Below, piece after piece: positions 10,790 to 23,028 of a DNA stretch of 64,000 nt; position 1 is the first letter of the stretch, and every line of letters starts with the position of its first letter. The notes below the pieces were generated by a model that was not told the DNA's origin, did no database searches, and worked only from the letters and a program-made list of their open reading frames with translations. The stretch is taken from the NCBI RefSeq assembly GCF_965363235.1, contig NC_134849.1, positions 16,828,863-16,892,862 of the forward strand, written 5' to 3'. The position numbers and the translations under genes are program-made. Source of the DNA: Mytilus galloprovincialis (Eukaryota; Mollusca; Bivalvia; Mytilida; Mytilidae).

Positions 10790-11340
10790 TTTACTGGTCC
10801 TGTAGAAAACTTATTTCAAATGAAATAGAACATCCTAAATTTTACATTGATGTTGTTAATCAAGCCTGGAAATTTAGATACTATTTGAATAAAAAAATTT
10901 AAAAGGTTTACCTATTCAACCCAGTAGTTAAATCTTTGGATAATGATTTTGTTGGTATAAGTATTGATTTTGTTATTAGTAAATTAAAACACATATGTTT
11001 TTTCAGGGTACTACAATCTGTAGATACCTATATTTTGGCTGTGCAACAAGGTCATGTTTTTCTCTGACTGGTAATGGTGTCTTTATACTTTAATCTTTGG
11101 ATGTTGAAGGTGTACCGATTGATATTTTAGTCTTGGATACATAACTTTTTTATTAATTGTTTTGGCACTTAAACTGTGAGTACTCTCTGATCTGTACTTT
11201 TTATCTCACAAGGCCATAAGGGCCAACCGAGCTCTTCTTGATCACTTGGCATCTGTCTAATAGTTGAAATCTGTGTCATTTAGGTCTTTTGTGGATAGTT
11301 GTCTCATTAGCAATCATACCACATCTTCTTTTTTTATATT
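10790..11340 (+). mobile_element. Retroelement 3' end: reverse-transcriptase C-terminal remnant plus tail
   Basis: Bases 10800-10900 translate to CRKLISNEIEHPKFYIDVV, resembling the 'GISxPxFYGDLV' C-terminal block of a mollusc RT element. A 3' tail follows, ending TTGTCTCATTAGCAATC (11301) and CACATCTTCTTTTTTTATA. The tail is interrupted at 11196-11275 by a short fragment resembling the start of the Helitron-like family (CAAGGCCATAAGGGCC...GATCACTTGG). Whether the element is LINE or Penelope-like I cannot decide. Confidence 0.65.
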
Positions 11341-11635
11341 TAAAAAGAAATAGAGTTTAAAACAGGCAACATTATCAATTGCAATGACCTATGAAAATAA
11401 CGGAAATTTTAGATAAACCACCTTACAATAATCTGATACATTCACATTAGGTGGAACCGTGTCATGAAAAGTCAATGCAGACCACAAAACATGAAAATTA
11501 GGTCATGGTCAGATGTACCTCATCAGACAAACACGTTAACCTTTCAATCATTCTGTATACCAAATACAGTTAACCTATTTTTGAATTTCTTTTATAACTC
11601 TTTTTTACTTCTAAGAAATAATCCTAATAAAAACA

Positions 11636-13985
11636 AAAGTGCACAAGCTGAAATGTCTCACCTTCTTTACCAATCATTGATCGTATGTTGAGAGTCCTAA
11701 ATATAAAGCTTTATTACAACTGTCATATAAACTTAACATTACCAAGAAAATTAAACATTGACCAATGAACCATGAAAATGAGGTCAAGGTCAGATGAACC
11801 ATGCCAGGCAGACATTTACAGCTAACAATTCTTCCATACATACAACAAATATAGTTGACCTGTTGCTTATAGTTTAAGAAAAACACACCAAAACACAACA
11901 AGAGTGCACACGCTGAAATGTCTCGCCTTCTATACTAATCATTGATATTATATTGATAGTCCTAAGTATAAAGCTAAGCTTTAATACAACTGTCACATAA
12001 ACTTAACATTAACCAAGATAACTAAACAAAGACTAATGAACCTTGAAAATGAGGTCAAGGTCAGATGAACCATGCCAGGCAGACATGTACAGCTAACAAT
12101 GCTTCTATACAACATATATAGTTGATCTATTATTTATAGTTTAAGAAAAATAGACCAAAACACAAAAACTTAACACTGTGCAATGAACCGTGAAAATGAG
12201 GTCACGGTCAAATAAAACCTGCGCGACTAACATAAAGATCATAAAATATTTCCATACACCAAATATAGATGACCTATGGCATATAGTATTAGATAAAAAG
12301 ACCAAAACTCAAAAACTTAACTTTGACAACTGAACCATAAAAATGAGGTCAAGGTCACATGACATCTGCCTGCTAGATAGGTACACCTTACAATCATTCC
12401 ATACAACAAATATAGTAGACCTATTGCATATAGTACGAGATAAACAGACCAAAACACAAAAATTTAACTATAACCACTGAACCATGAAAATGAGGTCAAG
12501 GTCAGATGACACCTGCCAGTTGGACATGTACACCTTACAGTCCTTCCATACACCGAATATACTTGCCCTATTGCTTGTAGTATCTGAGATATGGACTTGA
12601 CCACCAAAACTTAACCTTGTTCACTGATCCATGAAATGAGGTCGAGGTCAAGTGAAAACTGTCTGACAGACATGAGGACCTTTCAAGGTACACACATATC
12701 AAATATAGTTATCCTATTACTTAAAATAAGAGAGAATTCAACATTACAAAAAATCTGAACTTTTTTTTCAAGTGGTCACTGAACCATGAAAATGAGGTCA
12801 AGGACATTGGACATGTGAGTGACGGAAACTTCGTAACATCAGGCATCTATATACAAAGTATGAAGCATCCAAGTCTTCCACCTTCTAAAATATAAAGCTT
12901 TTAAGAAGTTAGCTAACACCGCCGCCGCCGCCGGATCACTATCCCTATGTCGAGCTTTCTGCAACATAAGTTGCAGGCTCGACAAAAAACTAAACACTGA
13001 GCAACGAACCGTGAAAATTAGGTCAAGGTAAAAAAAAAAACCTGTGACTGACATATAGATCATAAAATGTTTCCATACACCAAATATAGTTGACCTATTG
13101 CATATAGTATTAGAAAAAAAGACCAAATCACAAAAACTTAACTTTGACCACTGAACCATGAAAATGAGGTCAAGGTCAGATGACCCCTGCACGCTAGACA
13201 TGTACACCTTACAATCATTCCATACAACAAATATAGTAGACCTATTGCATACAATATAAGTAAAACAGACCAAAACACAAAAACTTTACTATAACTACAG
13301 AACCATGAAAATGAAGTCAAGGTCAGATGACACCTGCCAGTTGGACATGTACACCTTATAGTCCTTCAATATACCGAATATACAAGACCTATTGCTTATA
13401 GTATCTAAGATATGGACTTGACCACCAAAACTTAACCTTGTTCACTGATCCATGAAATGAGGTCGAGGTCAAGGGAAAACTGTCTGACGGGCATGAGGAC
13501 CTTGCAAGGTACGCACATACCAAATATAGTTATCCTATTACTAATAATAAGAAAGAATTTAACATTACAAAAAATCTTTACTTTTTTTTCAAGTAGTCAC
13601 TGAACCATGAAAATGAGGTCAAGGACATTGGACATGTGACTGACGGAAACTTTGTAACATGAGGCATCTATATACAAAGTATGAAGCATCCAGGTCTTCA
13701 ACCTTCTAAAATATAAAGCTTTTAAGAAGTTAGCTAACACTGCTGTGGCCACCAGATCACTATCCCTATGTCGAGCTTTCTGTGACAAAAGTTGCAGGCT
13801 CGAAAAAAAAAATAATTATGGACTAAAATATCCATGAAAATAAGGTCAAGGTCAGATGAACCTTGTTAGACAGAGGTGTAAACCCTACAATTATTCTATG
13901 TATTGAATAAACAAAATGAATTACTAAGTTTCAGGGAAACAAATACCTAATCCCAAAACTGAACATTAATCACTGAACCATGACT
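11636..13985 (+). repeat. Mussel tandem-repeat element array (~130-145-bp units)
   Basis: Units are centred on CCATGAAAATGAGGTCAAGG, followed by GACATGTACACCTTACA and CAAATATAGT..ACCTATTGCATA. Two longer first units begin AGTGCACACGCTGAAATGTC (about 11638 and 11894). The array ends at ~12985 with a GCC run, CTATCCCTATGTCGAGCTTTC and GCAGGCTCGACAAAAA. A second shorter round ends the same way at ~13805, and one loose unit follows. Several open frames on the opposite strand are generated by the repeat and are not genes. Confidence 0.85.
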
Positions 13986-13989
13986 TTGT

Positions 13990-15350
13990 AAGGCTAGGCG
14001 ATCTCTCATGATGGTAATGATGGACAGCTGTTAAAAGTCCTTTGGCAATTAAATGCATATTTAGGACAGGTACATGAATATTACCCTGCTTTGTGCAATC
14101 CACAAGAAGAGCAGCAGCAAATACCAATTGTTGAGTCGTTTGATTTTAACATGCCAGAGTTCCAACTTGAGGCGAACACACTAATACAAGACCACTGATG
14201 TTATTGTATAAAAGACTCCTTAGTTGTAAATGTCATTTGGTCTCTTCACAAGAGTTGTCCCATTAGGAATGGCACCACTTCTTCTTTATATGTATACCTA
14301 AGCAATGAATCCATATACATTTGTACCAAATATAGTTGTCCATATTACACATAAAAATGGGGTAACTAGTCAAATAAAAAGACCATTTGGCATCTTGATA
14401 CAAATATGAAGCTATCCAGCACCTTTAAAGTTTGGACAATAAAGTTTTAAAAAAGACAACCCTGTTAAGTATCCCTAAGTTCTGCTGATGATACACTGCC
14501 AAGCCAATGATGATGATAGACGCTAAGTGATGGAAATATAATTAAATATAAATAAATATAATTAAATATAATTAAAGCATCTGCATGTGTCATACCCTCA
14601 ACCACAGAAACCTCTTCCCCCTTTACTTGTCATCCAGATACAATTAAGATAAGATGATTTTCCAAATAAATTTTAATTACCAATTATTATGATCCTACAT
14701 GATACAAAATAACCAGATGAAACCAAACACAAGCTGCTTCTTTTAAGATGTGTGCAAGTATCAAACAAACAGTTACTTGTGATATGCTTTTGATCACGGT
14801 TGTAAATTATCTTTAAATAAAAAGGAGGAAAAGGATCTGCATCATGGGTTTGGTATCAGTAGCAAAATATTACAATAACGCAAAATAAATGACAGTACTG
14901 CGGATACTTTCTATTTTCCTGGTTGTTTTTATTATTGGGTTAAATAATCCTAATGTAATTACTTAGTCTATATAATTATGTATAAAAGAGTATGAATTAA
15001 AATCAAATCATGTAAATTTTTTGATACATGTAATGAATTTTGTAATCATTTAGTGACTATTCTTTGTTTAATATATAAACTTAAGGCTTTCTAGTCCTTA
15101 CTTAACTTATAAATAAATAATAGAATTCCATATAAAAAAAAGAATCCTCAGTTTGTCTCAACTTTTAAAATGACATCCAAAAACAATACAATTCTTATAC
15201 AAAGTAAAACTGTGGTAAAACCTATAATACAAAAATATTAAAACATGCATGTACAAAATTTTTTTTTTTACAATTACTCAACTTATTTACTGGGTAATTA
15301 AAACAAACTAAATATCTTGATCGGTGCAAAAATGATTAGATTACCAATGA
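13990..15350. other. AT-rich non-coding stretch
   Basis: A decayed relative of the array end (14390-14520) and a retroelement tail end (14205-14290, GTCTCTTCACAAGAGTTGTC) are visible. There is a short AAATATAATT run near 14535-14575. I see no exon or RNA gene. Confidence 0.5.
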
Positions 15351-15354
15351 AATA

Positions 15355-15500
15355 GCAGAGGTGGGAAAAATTTGGTTGATTATTTAGGAAATCACTGGAG
15401 TACCACAGGTGGAGGCCCCTCTAACAACCGGTGAGCACCCCCTTTTTTTTCCCTTTATGAAAATTTCTGGATCCTCCAGTGAACAGATTACATTTCATTC
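15355..15500. mobile_element. Decayed GGATCCAG-family MITE
   Basis: GCAGAGGTGGGAAAAATTTGG, GAAATCACTGGAG, ACCCCCTTTTTTTT and CTGGATCCTCCAGTG match the widespread mussel element with CAGTGGCGGATCCAG-like ends. Related copies lie at 16612-16745, 26762-26922, 32299-32408, 42330-42520, 47010-47140 and 61853-62014. Confidence 0.55.
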
Positions 15501-15649
15501 ATTCACATTTTTAACCTCAAGCTGTTTCAAACTATATAGTTTCTTTACTCCTTCCAAATTTCTAAGCTATTTGTTTTTAAAATTAAGTAGTATATTTTTA
15601 TATTTATTTATGGAACCCAGGAAGGCAGATAACTAGTGTTCAGTTATTT

Positions 15650-16605
15650 TATAGTCTGATTTATGCATTAGGCCAGAATGTGGTATAGTGATTCAGTGTA
15701 TGATATGTTTGCTCATCCATCTACAACTTTAACCCACAATTATCAAGATTAAATGGGACTTTCCAGATACTTTCAAATAATCTTCAGTCTCTGCCGACAT
15801 TGTGTACTACTTTTTATAACTTCTAAAGGTTCTCTAATCAAAGAATGGATTTTTTCTTTTCTTATATCTTATTACTCATATTGAAGGATAAGTTAGTTCA
15901 GCTGATATCAACATAGATTTAGTTAGAGCAGATTCTCAACTTGCATCCACAAATCTAACAATTTGATCAATCTTCTAAGGACTGCATCAATAGTTGAAGG
16001 GTGAAATAGAATGTTTATGAATTTAACAGAGAGTTAAAAGCATAAAAATGTCAGATCTCATTATGAAAATAAATATCTGCATGTAAAAGTAATTTTTTTT
16101 AGTTTCCGAACAAACCCAATCATATTAAGGCTTGGTATAACAAGATTTTACAATAAAAACAAATAAAATCAGATAAAACCACTAAAATCAGATAAAATCA
16201 TATAAAACACAAATGTTGTTATAGCAAACCTTATATATACTTCAAAGCTACAGTGGTAATATACTATTGTCTTGAAGTAGAATATATTGAAAATTTGTAT
16301 TAATGTCATGACAATTTTGTCATAATGAGATCCAACTTGTAAAGACAAGATTAAAAGCAGGATAAAAACATAATAAAAAAATTTCAAACTAACCTATCCT
16401 TCATATGATTAACTCATTTTAGGAGATGCTTCCAAAAGTTGAAACAAAGTATTTAAAAGGGCCATTCTTTCAATTGGGAACCCCAAAATGTCATTATAAT
16501 AAAATAAAATAAACACTGCCATTAGTTACAGAAGATAATCTGAAAGTTTCAATGAAAATCTACCAATAGTTTATAAGCCGTGGATGAGAGATGATAATGG
16601 ACAAA
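15650..16605. other. AT-rich non-coding stretch
   Basis: A short local repeat of AAAATCAGATAAAA lies at about 16160-16205. Nothing else is recognised. Confidence 0.45.
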
Positions 16606-16611
16606 CAGACA

Positions 16612-16745
16612 GAAAACACAAATCTTCCCATTGCAGAGGCGGTTTAGAGGGTCCCCCCCCCCTTTTGTGGGAAAAAATTGTTGATTATAAAGGGAATCAC
16701 TTGGGCAGGCCTGGTCCCCTCTTAGGCAGTCAGTGGAGTAAAACC
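16612..16745. mobile_element. GGATCCAG-family MITE, diverged copy
   Basis: GCAGAGGCGG at one end, then CCCCCCCCCCTTTTGTGGG, TTGTTGATTATAAAGGGAATCAC, CCCCTCTTAGG and CAGTCAGTGGAG, in family order. Confidence 0.5.
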
Positions 16746-17203
16746 CAACCCAAAACCCAAACATTTTTATTTGGAGTCAAAAACTTAGTAGTTAAAATAT
16801 TTAACAGGGGACCAGTTTCATATTCTCTTTTCATAGTGTTTGGCCATCAAAATCATACTATTTTGGATTGTAACCGACAAAATTCATTTCACAAAGCACT
16901 TGTAAGGCTTACATGTACATAACTTAAAAATATATGTTAACCTATGTACGTCGTGTGGGTACTTTGAGAAACCATATGGCATACCTTTGGGACCCCTCAA
17001 ATAACAATAATTTCAGTTTAATTTTTCATCAATCACAAAACAATAATTGAATGCAAGTAATATAAATTAAAAAAAAATCTATAATTTGAAATTCAATATA
17101 GCAATAAAAATACAATTTGTTAAAAACTCATTCTGCTTACAAGACTACTGTCTACAGATTGTTCCAATAGAGATAGTAACAGTTTATCCGATTGTTTGCA
17201 GGA

Positions 17204-18815
17204 TTATTGTCGGAGGATTTTACCATACAAGGCAGCAACTGTTACACTTTCAACTGAAAAGAAATAAAGTTAAGTTTCAATTATTTTATCAAAATAATCT
17301 TAAGGGTATATAATAAAATTCAATTTAAAAAAAAACCATATCAATGAATGTGAAAACTCTTCTTATTTTTGCTACTTCATTTTACTGAAATCTGTCAATA
17401 CACAAAAATAAATTTTCCAAACTTTACAATTATGAGACTATATGACATCAAATACCTGAGCAATTATTGGAAATATTTAACACATTGAATGCAGAAACTG
17501 CTGGTAAGTTCACTTAATAAAAAGTAAAATTTAATGAATATTTTGTTATTTGTTGTTTTATTGACCCTTACTGAGATCCAAACAAACTTTTCTCCATGAT
17601 AAAAAGTAGGAATAAATTCTTTTGAAATTTGTAATGAAAATATGAATGACTGAATGTAAAGCAGTTATCATACATGATCATCATTTTTATGATAGCTTAA
17701 GGTTTTACTTGATATCAGATTATCTCCCCCTTCACATCTGGCCCAAGACCACAATTAATGACCCTACTTTTTGTTGTCCATGAATATAGTTCCCTTTAAT
17801 TATAGTGTATTTTTTTTCTTTCCCTTTCTCATACATTTCTGAGTTTTTCTGGGGTGGAAATGAAAGAAGAGACCTGAAATAAACTTTTGGATGTTTTATT
17901 TTAACTGATTTTGATAATGAAAGAGTGATTCAGGTAGGTGCAAAAAGGTAGTATTTACACTTTTTGGAACATCTCTTGACTTGCTTATAGGGGTATGGAT
18001 GTGTATTGGCCAAATTTGTATGATGTAAACATGCAATTTTTCTGAAAATTGCATATATTTTTGGACTTGAACTGTACATTGCACACAACAAAAATTAGAC
18101 AAAAAGAATAGGCAAATTTTTTTAATGCGACAAAACGTTATAAAGAACTGATAGAGGAATTAATTGTAGTCTCGGTCCTAATCTTGTTCAGGGCAAGGGA
18201 GACAAATCAGTATATATAGATACACTTCTAAAGTAAAGGTACAACATTTTACATTGACATATATTTAGGATAGATATATAGATATCTAGGGGCATTTAAA
18301 ATTAGATACATTGTATAATAAATAAATTTAAATTGTTTGATGATGAATAAATTCTCACCTTGAAACAGCTCTAGTAACTCCCCAAGCAAGTAACCCCCAA
18401 GAAAACTTGTGATGCTAACCTGTAAAACAAAGTTCAAGGTCAGTTATTCTCAACTTTCAAAAAATATGTACATCATAATAATTGTTTAAAAGTTCTCAGA
18501 TAACAAACAAAATTCTGCAAGAAAATAATTGGTATTCAAAATCAAACTACTGGTTATGTTTTTTGCCCTTTGTAAGGTTTTTTTTTTAACTCTCCAACAC
18601 ATTCCCGATTTACATTTTCATTTTTATTAAGTTAGCAAAAAATAAACTTGTATTTCATCATATTGTATAGTATTTCAAACCTTCAAAAAATTTATTGATG
18701 TCAAATACTATTAAAATTATTAAAAATAAAAGCTTTAATACCTACCAAAATGTTAACAATATCAGATATCCATGTCTTACTCCCAACACCAGGAAAACAT
18801 TGTAATTTCAACAAC
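17204..18815 (-). CDS. Candidate small spliced gene, copy 1 of a triplicated module (possibly Mic10-like)
   Basis: Three exon-like blocks with GT-AG borders join in frame on the minus strand: 18815-18746 (70 nt), 18419-18359 (61 nt) and 17253-17204 (50 nt, ending TAA). They read ...QCFPGVGSKTWISDIVNIL, then VSITSFLGGYLLGELLELFQ, then VESVTVAALYGKILRQ-stop. Equivalent blocks with conserved splice borders recur twice downstream. The end (LYGKILRQ, with SFLGGYLLG 23 residues before it) lines up in spacing with the end of Mic10/MICOS10 (..LLHGKYVKEQ, AFGSGMGLG), a cristae-junction protein with two glycine-rich membrane segments. Identity is low. The 5' part is unresolved: the block ending at 19350 is in phase 0, but this chain needs two bases before it. 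It may be a decayed paralogue or chance open frames. Confidence 0.35.
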
Positions 18816-18850
18816 CTGAAATAAAAAATATGTTTAAAAGATAAAATTAA

Positions 18851-19113
18851 GGTGGTACCTAACACTTTAACTAAAATTAATTTGCCTCTTTTAATTTTCT
18901 TAAAATTTTGACAAAGTATTTACTTTGACCCTTTGACAAAAATATAAAACTTTCAAAAAATTTGAACCTACCGTTTAATCAGAAAAATTACACTGGTTAT
19001 ATAGCAGTTTGACAAACACTTATTTTGATCATTGAAAAGCTTAATATTCCCATATGAACACAACTTCATTAAAACGTTCTGCTGATTTTACAGAGTTAGT
19101 GTTAGGTACCACC
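18851..19113. mobile_element. 263-bp MITE with TTAA target duplication (piggyBac-type)
   Basis: The ends are GGTGGTACCTAACACT and its exact reverse complement AGTGTTAGGTACCACC, flanked on both sides by TTAA (18847-18850, 19114-19117). TTAA duplication is diagnostic of piggyBac-like transposition. It lies in the presumed intron between two exon-like blocks of copy 1 and is absent from the same interval of copies 2 and 3. Confidence 0.85.
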
Positions 19114-19349
19114 TTAAGAAGAGAAACATAACTATGCCTTGTATCATTTCTTATGAATTTGTTATATAATATCTTCAAAATATTGACTTAATACATAAGG
19201 TAGAAAACATTTTCATTAAATACAAGTTATAAAATAATGTTATGAAATGATGCAGATATCTTCAATATCACACAAAAACCCTTAATAAATAAAAGTTTTA
19301 AAAGTCTATAATAATATTATTATAAATTTTGTGGAACATTTCAACTCAC

Positions 19350-19440
19350 CACAGATTTTTCCTGGTAAAGCATCAGACTTGGTTGAAGATATAATTGACC
19401 ATCTTCCTTAGAGCTGCTATTATAACTGCCAAGGAGGTCC
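19350..19440 (-). other. Upstream exon-like block of module copy 1
   Basis: The block ends with a good donor (CTGTG|GTGAGT). One frame reads from ATG at ~19438: MDLLGSYNSSSKEDG, then LYLQPSLMLYQEKSV. Equivalent blocks at ~22353-22450 and ~25219-25300 share TCTTCAACCAAGTCTGAGGC but use GCAAGT as apparent donor. The phase does not join cleanly to 18815, so this may be untranslated leader. Confidence 0.35.
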
Positions 19441-19950
19441 ATGTCCTCATTATCTTATTGTCCATTTGCTTTCAGAAATAACATTATACATGTATGAAAA
19501 AAAAATATCAGATGCACTTTACAGTTTTAACAAAATCAGTTTTTTTGAAATTTTCCCCTCATCAATTGTAGTTACCCACTATTTCTCAAACCCTCAAAAT
19601 CTATTATCTATATATAGAGCTCTGCTTACATATTTTTTTTTATTTACAGAGCTCTAAAATAATAGTCATTTTAGCTAGTATACATCTGATATTTAAAGAA
19701 AATATGTACAAAGGTGAATATTAAAATAAAAAAAATTATATTCTCTATAAACACTTAGGAAATTTAAAGTATGAGGAATATAACAAGGGAATTATCTCCC
19801 CTTGCCTTGAAAATATGACACTGTTGAGACTCCACATTCTTCCTATATTTAACAACAATACAAAATATAGTATAATCTAAATGAAAAAATAATACGGTAT
19901 GTAAAAACTACAACACATTTCAAAAACTAATTTAGTACCTTAAATTTTAC

Positions 19951-20191
19951 CTAAAGGCCTTAGTGGCAGTGGTCTAAGAAGTATTATTGTATCTCTAGCA
20001 TGTCAAAATGAGGTTGAGAATTCAAACCCAACCAAGCTTAATTGACTAGAATTGACAGTTCCCTGGGGGAATAGTTGGTGGGTATCTACTGTTACTTTTA
20101 ACTTTTTCAACCCATAAAAAATGGCCATCAAGATATTACAAATTGGGCTGAAAGTGGCATTATACACCAAAATTCTATCAATCAATCAATC
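19951..20191 (+). mobile_element. tRNA-derived SINE
   Basis: The head resembles a tRNA gene: box-A-like TAGTGGCAGTGGTCTAAG and box-B-like GAATTCAAACCCAACC, ~50 bp apart. The body ends GGGCTGAAAGTGGCATTATACACC, followed by an ATCA-repeat tail and T run. This is the architecture of common mollusc SINEs. A truncated relative lies at the corresponding place one module further on (22945-23028). Confidence 0.75.
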
Positions 20192-20721
20192 TTTTTTCAC
20201 CAATATGTTCTACTCTTGTTTCTAGTGAAATAACTTTAATTTTTTAGCTAAAAGCACTGCAAAAAAATAACAAAAAGTTGGAAAAATATGTAACAATTCA
20301 GGAAACACAAAAACACAATATATTCTTTTTCAATTTTTTAATTATTTTTTTTTTTTTTTAGATTCTCCATTCTTAACCGACTGAAAGCCTTTGGACTAGA
20401 CAGACCATTATTAAGTTTACAAGTAAATTGTTTCTGTTTCATTTCATTTTCAAAGTAAAAATGAAACAGAGTTACAGGGGGTTGGGAGAATAACGAATAA
20501 GATCTAAATTATGAAACATATAACGTTCAGTTTCTATAAGTACGACAAGAAAAGTAAGAGTAATTTTGAAATTTTAAATACAAGCTTCCAATCTAGTTGA
20601 AAGTGGTGAATCTTTACACATTCTTTTTTTTTTGTTTTTTTGTTGTAAAAAATTACATTTTCTAAAACATATACAAAAGTTTTCTGACTAACTTTTTCAC
20701 TGTTATATCATATAATCATTT

Positions 20722-22450
20722 TATGTGGCAGCCACAGTCAATGTTTCCTGAAAAAGAAATAAATATTCTTAAACATATCTGTCAAAACATATGATTAAGC
20801 CTATATCAAAATTTATTATTTTGCATCAGAGATTAAAATTATGAATACACTGAGTTCCTATTGTGATATTCAACCAGTTGCATTATTTACATTCATATAG
20901 ATATTTGCTCATTGCTGAACGTCCTACGGTGACTGTAATTTGCTTCCTTTATTGATAGTTGTGTAGTTGGCAATCTTATAACTTCTCTTTATTCTTATAT
21001 CCTCCTATCCAGATTACCGGTATAAATAAACTTTTTAATTTGGATTTTTTTTTTTAAATGTTAGATCTACATGTGTACATAAAAAAGTCCATGGTGCATT
21101 TACATAGTACTCTTAGATGAATAGTTCAATCTTTTTTTTAGTTCTTACCATCAAATTCAGCTCCAATGGCCCTTTCCCAGCTTCAATCCTTACAGACAAG
21201 CTGTGGTGCTAACCTGAAATATAAAATACTTGGTCAATCAAAATTTTTTAAAGGATCACTCCTGGAATACCATATCTACTCTATATAAAATGGGTTATAT
21301 ACATGTGACAGGTTTTGAGAACATTGATAAGACATCAATCCAACAACCCAATTCAATCCTTAAAAGCGGTAGGTTTAAAAGGGCTAAAGTTCGCCATAAG
21401 ATTTTAATCTTTTTTAATTCAGGTCCAAATGCTACATATAAAATGTTGTGGTATCATTTTTGATACAAAATAACCACTTCTTTTTTGGCATGTAACAATA
21501 TAAACTACAAAGTTATGACCTCTTGATTATGCAATTCTGGTGTTTTCGCAAAAGTGCCAATTAAGGTCCAATTTTTCACAATATAGAACAGTTTTCAGCA
21601 TAATTCACTTTCCCTGATCCAGTAATAGTGTATGTCTTGTAATTTAAATATTACCCTTTGCACCTATAGGTTACTTAACATTTTGATTCAAAGGTATTCT
21701 TTAAGCTTTTAACATTAACCCTAAAGTCAGTATTCATTTTCAAATAATATTATTTATAGAGAATTATTTTTTTTAAACAGGATTAATATTACTGGTACCT
21801 ACCTTCATATTAGCTGTATTTGACCACCAAGTCTTATTCCCACACCATGAAAACATCTCACAGAAAGTACCTAAAAAGAAATTAACACATTTATTAATTT
21901 TACAAACCAATTTCTATGTCAACCTAAAGATTACTTTACAAATTGTTCTGATTTCTTACTTCATGTACCAATAGTATAACATTCACATATTTTGTAATAT
22001 TTATATAAAAGATTGAAAAACAAACAAAAATAGTCAAAGGTTTATGATTTGAATTCTGCACTCAACTACTTTGAATAATGAAAATGAGTTGTCTCCCATT
22101 GAATAAACAAATCTTGTTGTTAATTAAACTATAGTCTCCCCATGAAAGTTGATTCCTATCTCAGGATTTACTCTTGTAATTGTACTAGAAATTCTTGTTA
22201 ATGTACCTGCTATCTCAAAATATTAAACTTGTAAATAAATTCCTCAAAGATGTTTTTCATGCCGAAAATAAAGATGAATATGTACTTTTTTACAATTATA
22301 CACATGTATTTCTAGAAAATGTATAGAAATTGTTTGACTTCTATAAACTTGCCTTTTCAATTTCATGGTTAAGCCTCAGACTTGGTTGAAGATTTTATTG
22401 ACCATCTTCCTTTGAGCTGCTCTCCTGGCTGCCAGGGTGGCTGTCATCAT
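20722..22450 (-). pseudogene. Module copy 2 of the candidate small gene
   Basis: The blocks are in the same order as copy 1: 22353-~22450, 21803-21870 (68 nt), 21149-21213 (65 nt) and ~20722-20747. The donor and acceptor words are kept (AAG|GTAGGT, ATG|GTAAGA, TTTTTAG|G, TTTCAG|G). The 68-nt block reads VLSVRCFHGVGIRLGG in phase 0. It runs through stops in the next block, so this copy looks non-functional unless splicing differs. Confidence 0.45.
20885..21005 (+). mobile_element. Retroelement tail fragment
   Basis: TTGCTCATTGCTGAACGTCCTACGGTGAC and GTTGTGTAGTTGGCAATC match the 3' tail of the RT element, inside an intron of module copy 2. Confidence 0.55.
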
Positions 22451-22944
22451 TATCTTAATTGCAATCGTCCATTATTTATAGAAATAAATAAAAAATATCA
22501 GATGCACTCTCAATTAATCTCTTATCTTGAAAATTTCACCAAATCAATTCTACCCGTAATGACCCATGACTTCTCCCACCCTCTAAACTATTATCTAGAC
22601 CTCTGTTTACATTTTTTTTATTTACAGAACTCTGAATAACAGTAAATACATTTTTTTGTATTAGCTAGTATGCATCTGATATCAAAGCAAAAACAAATGT
22701 GAAAATCAAGTAAATAGTTATATATTCCCTACCATGAGGAAATTTCAAGAATGAGGAGTTAAACAGGGGAATTTATTACCTCCCATTGCCAAAAAAATTC
22801 ACCTGTTGGGACTCCACATCATTGCTATATCTAACAAAAATACAAAATTGTAGAGCTATAATTAAAAATAAATAATTTGATATAAAATATTCAAACATTT
22901 ACAAAAAAATATTTAGCACCTTGGTGGTTCTCTCCCATTACTTT

Positions 22945-23028
22945 CTCAAACATTAAAAAAATGGTCACCAAGATATAATCAATATTGCTGAAAGTGGTGA
23001 GTAACACTAAAAATCAATCAATCTTTTT
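22945..23028 (+). mobile_element. Truncated SINE 3' end
   Basis: ATGGTCACCAAGATAT, TTGCTGAAAGTGGTGAGTAACAC and AATCAATCAATC match the 3' half of the SINE at 19951-20191. Both are followed ~160 bp later by a T run and AGATTCTCCATTCTTAACC. Confidence 0.6.

Noticed and set aside
12839-13788. Cysteine- and tyrosine-rich open frames of up to 144 codons on the minus strand
   Set aside because: They are translations of the ~140-bp tandem units; the same peptides reappear at 46000-46240 in the inverse array.
19951-20030. A stand-alone tRNA gene
   Set aside because: Box A and box B are imperfect, no cloverleaf closes properly, and the sequence continues into a SINE body with an ATCA tail.
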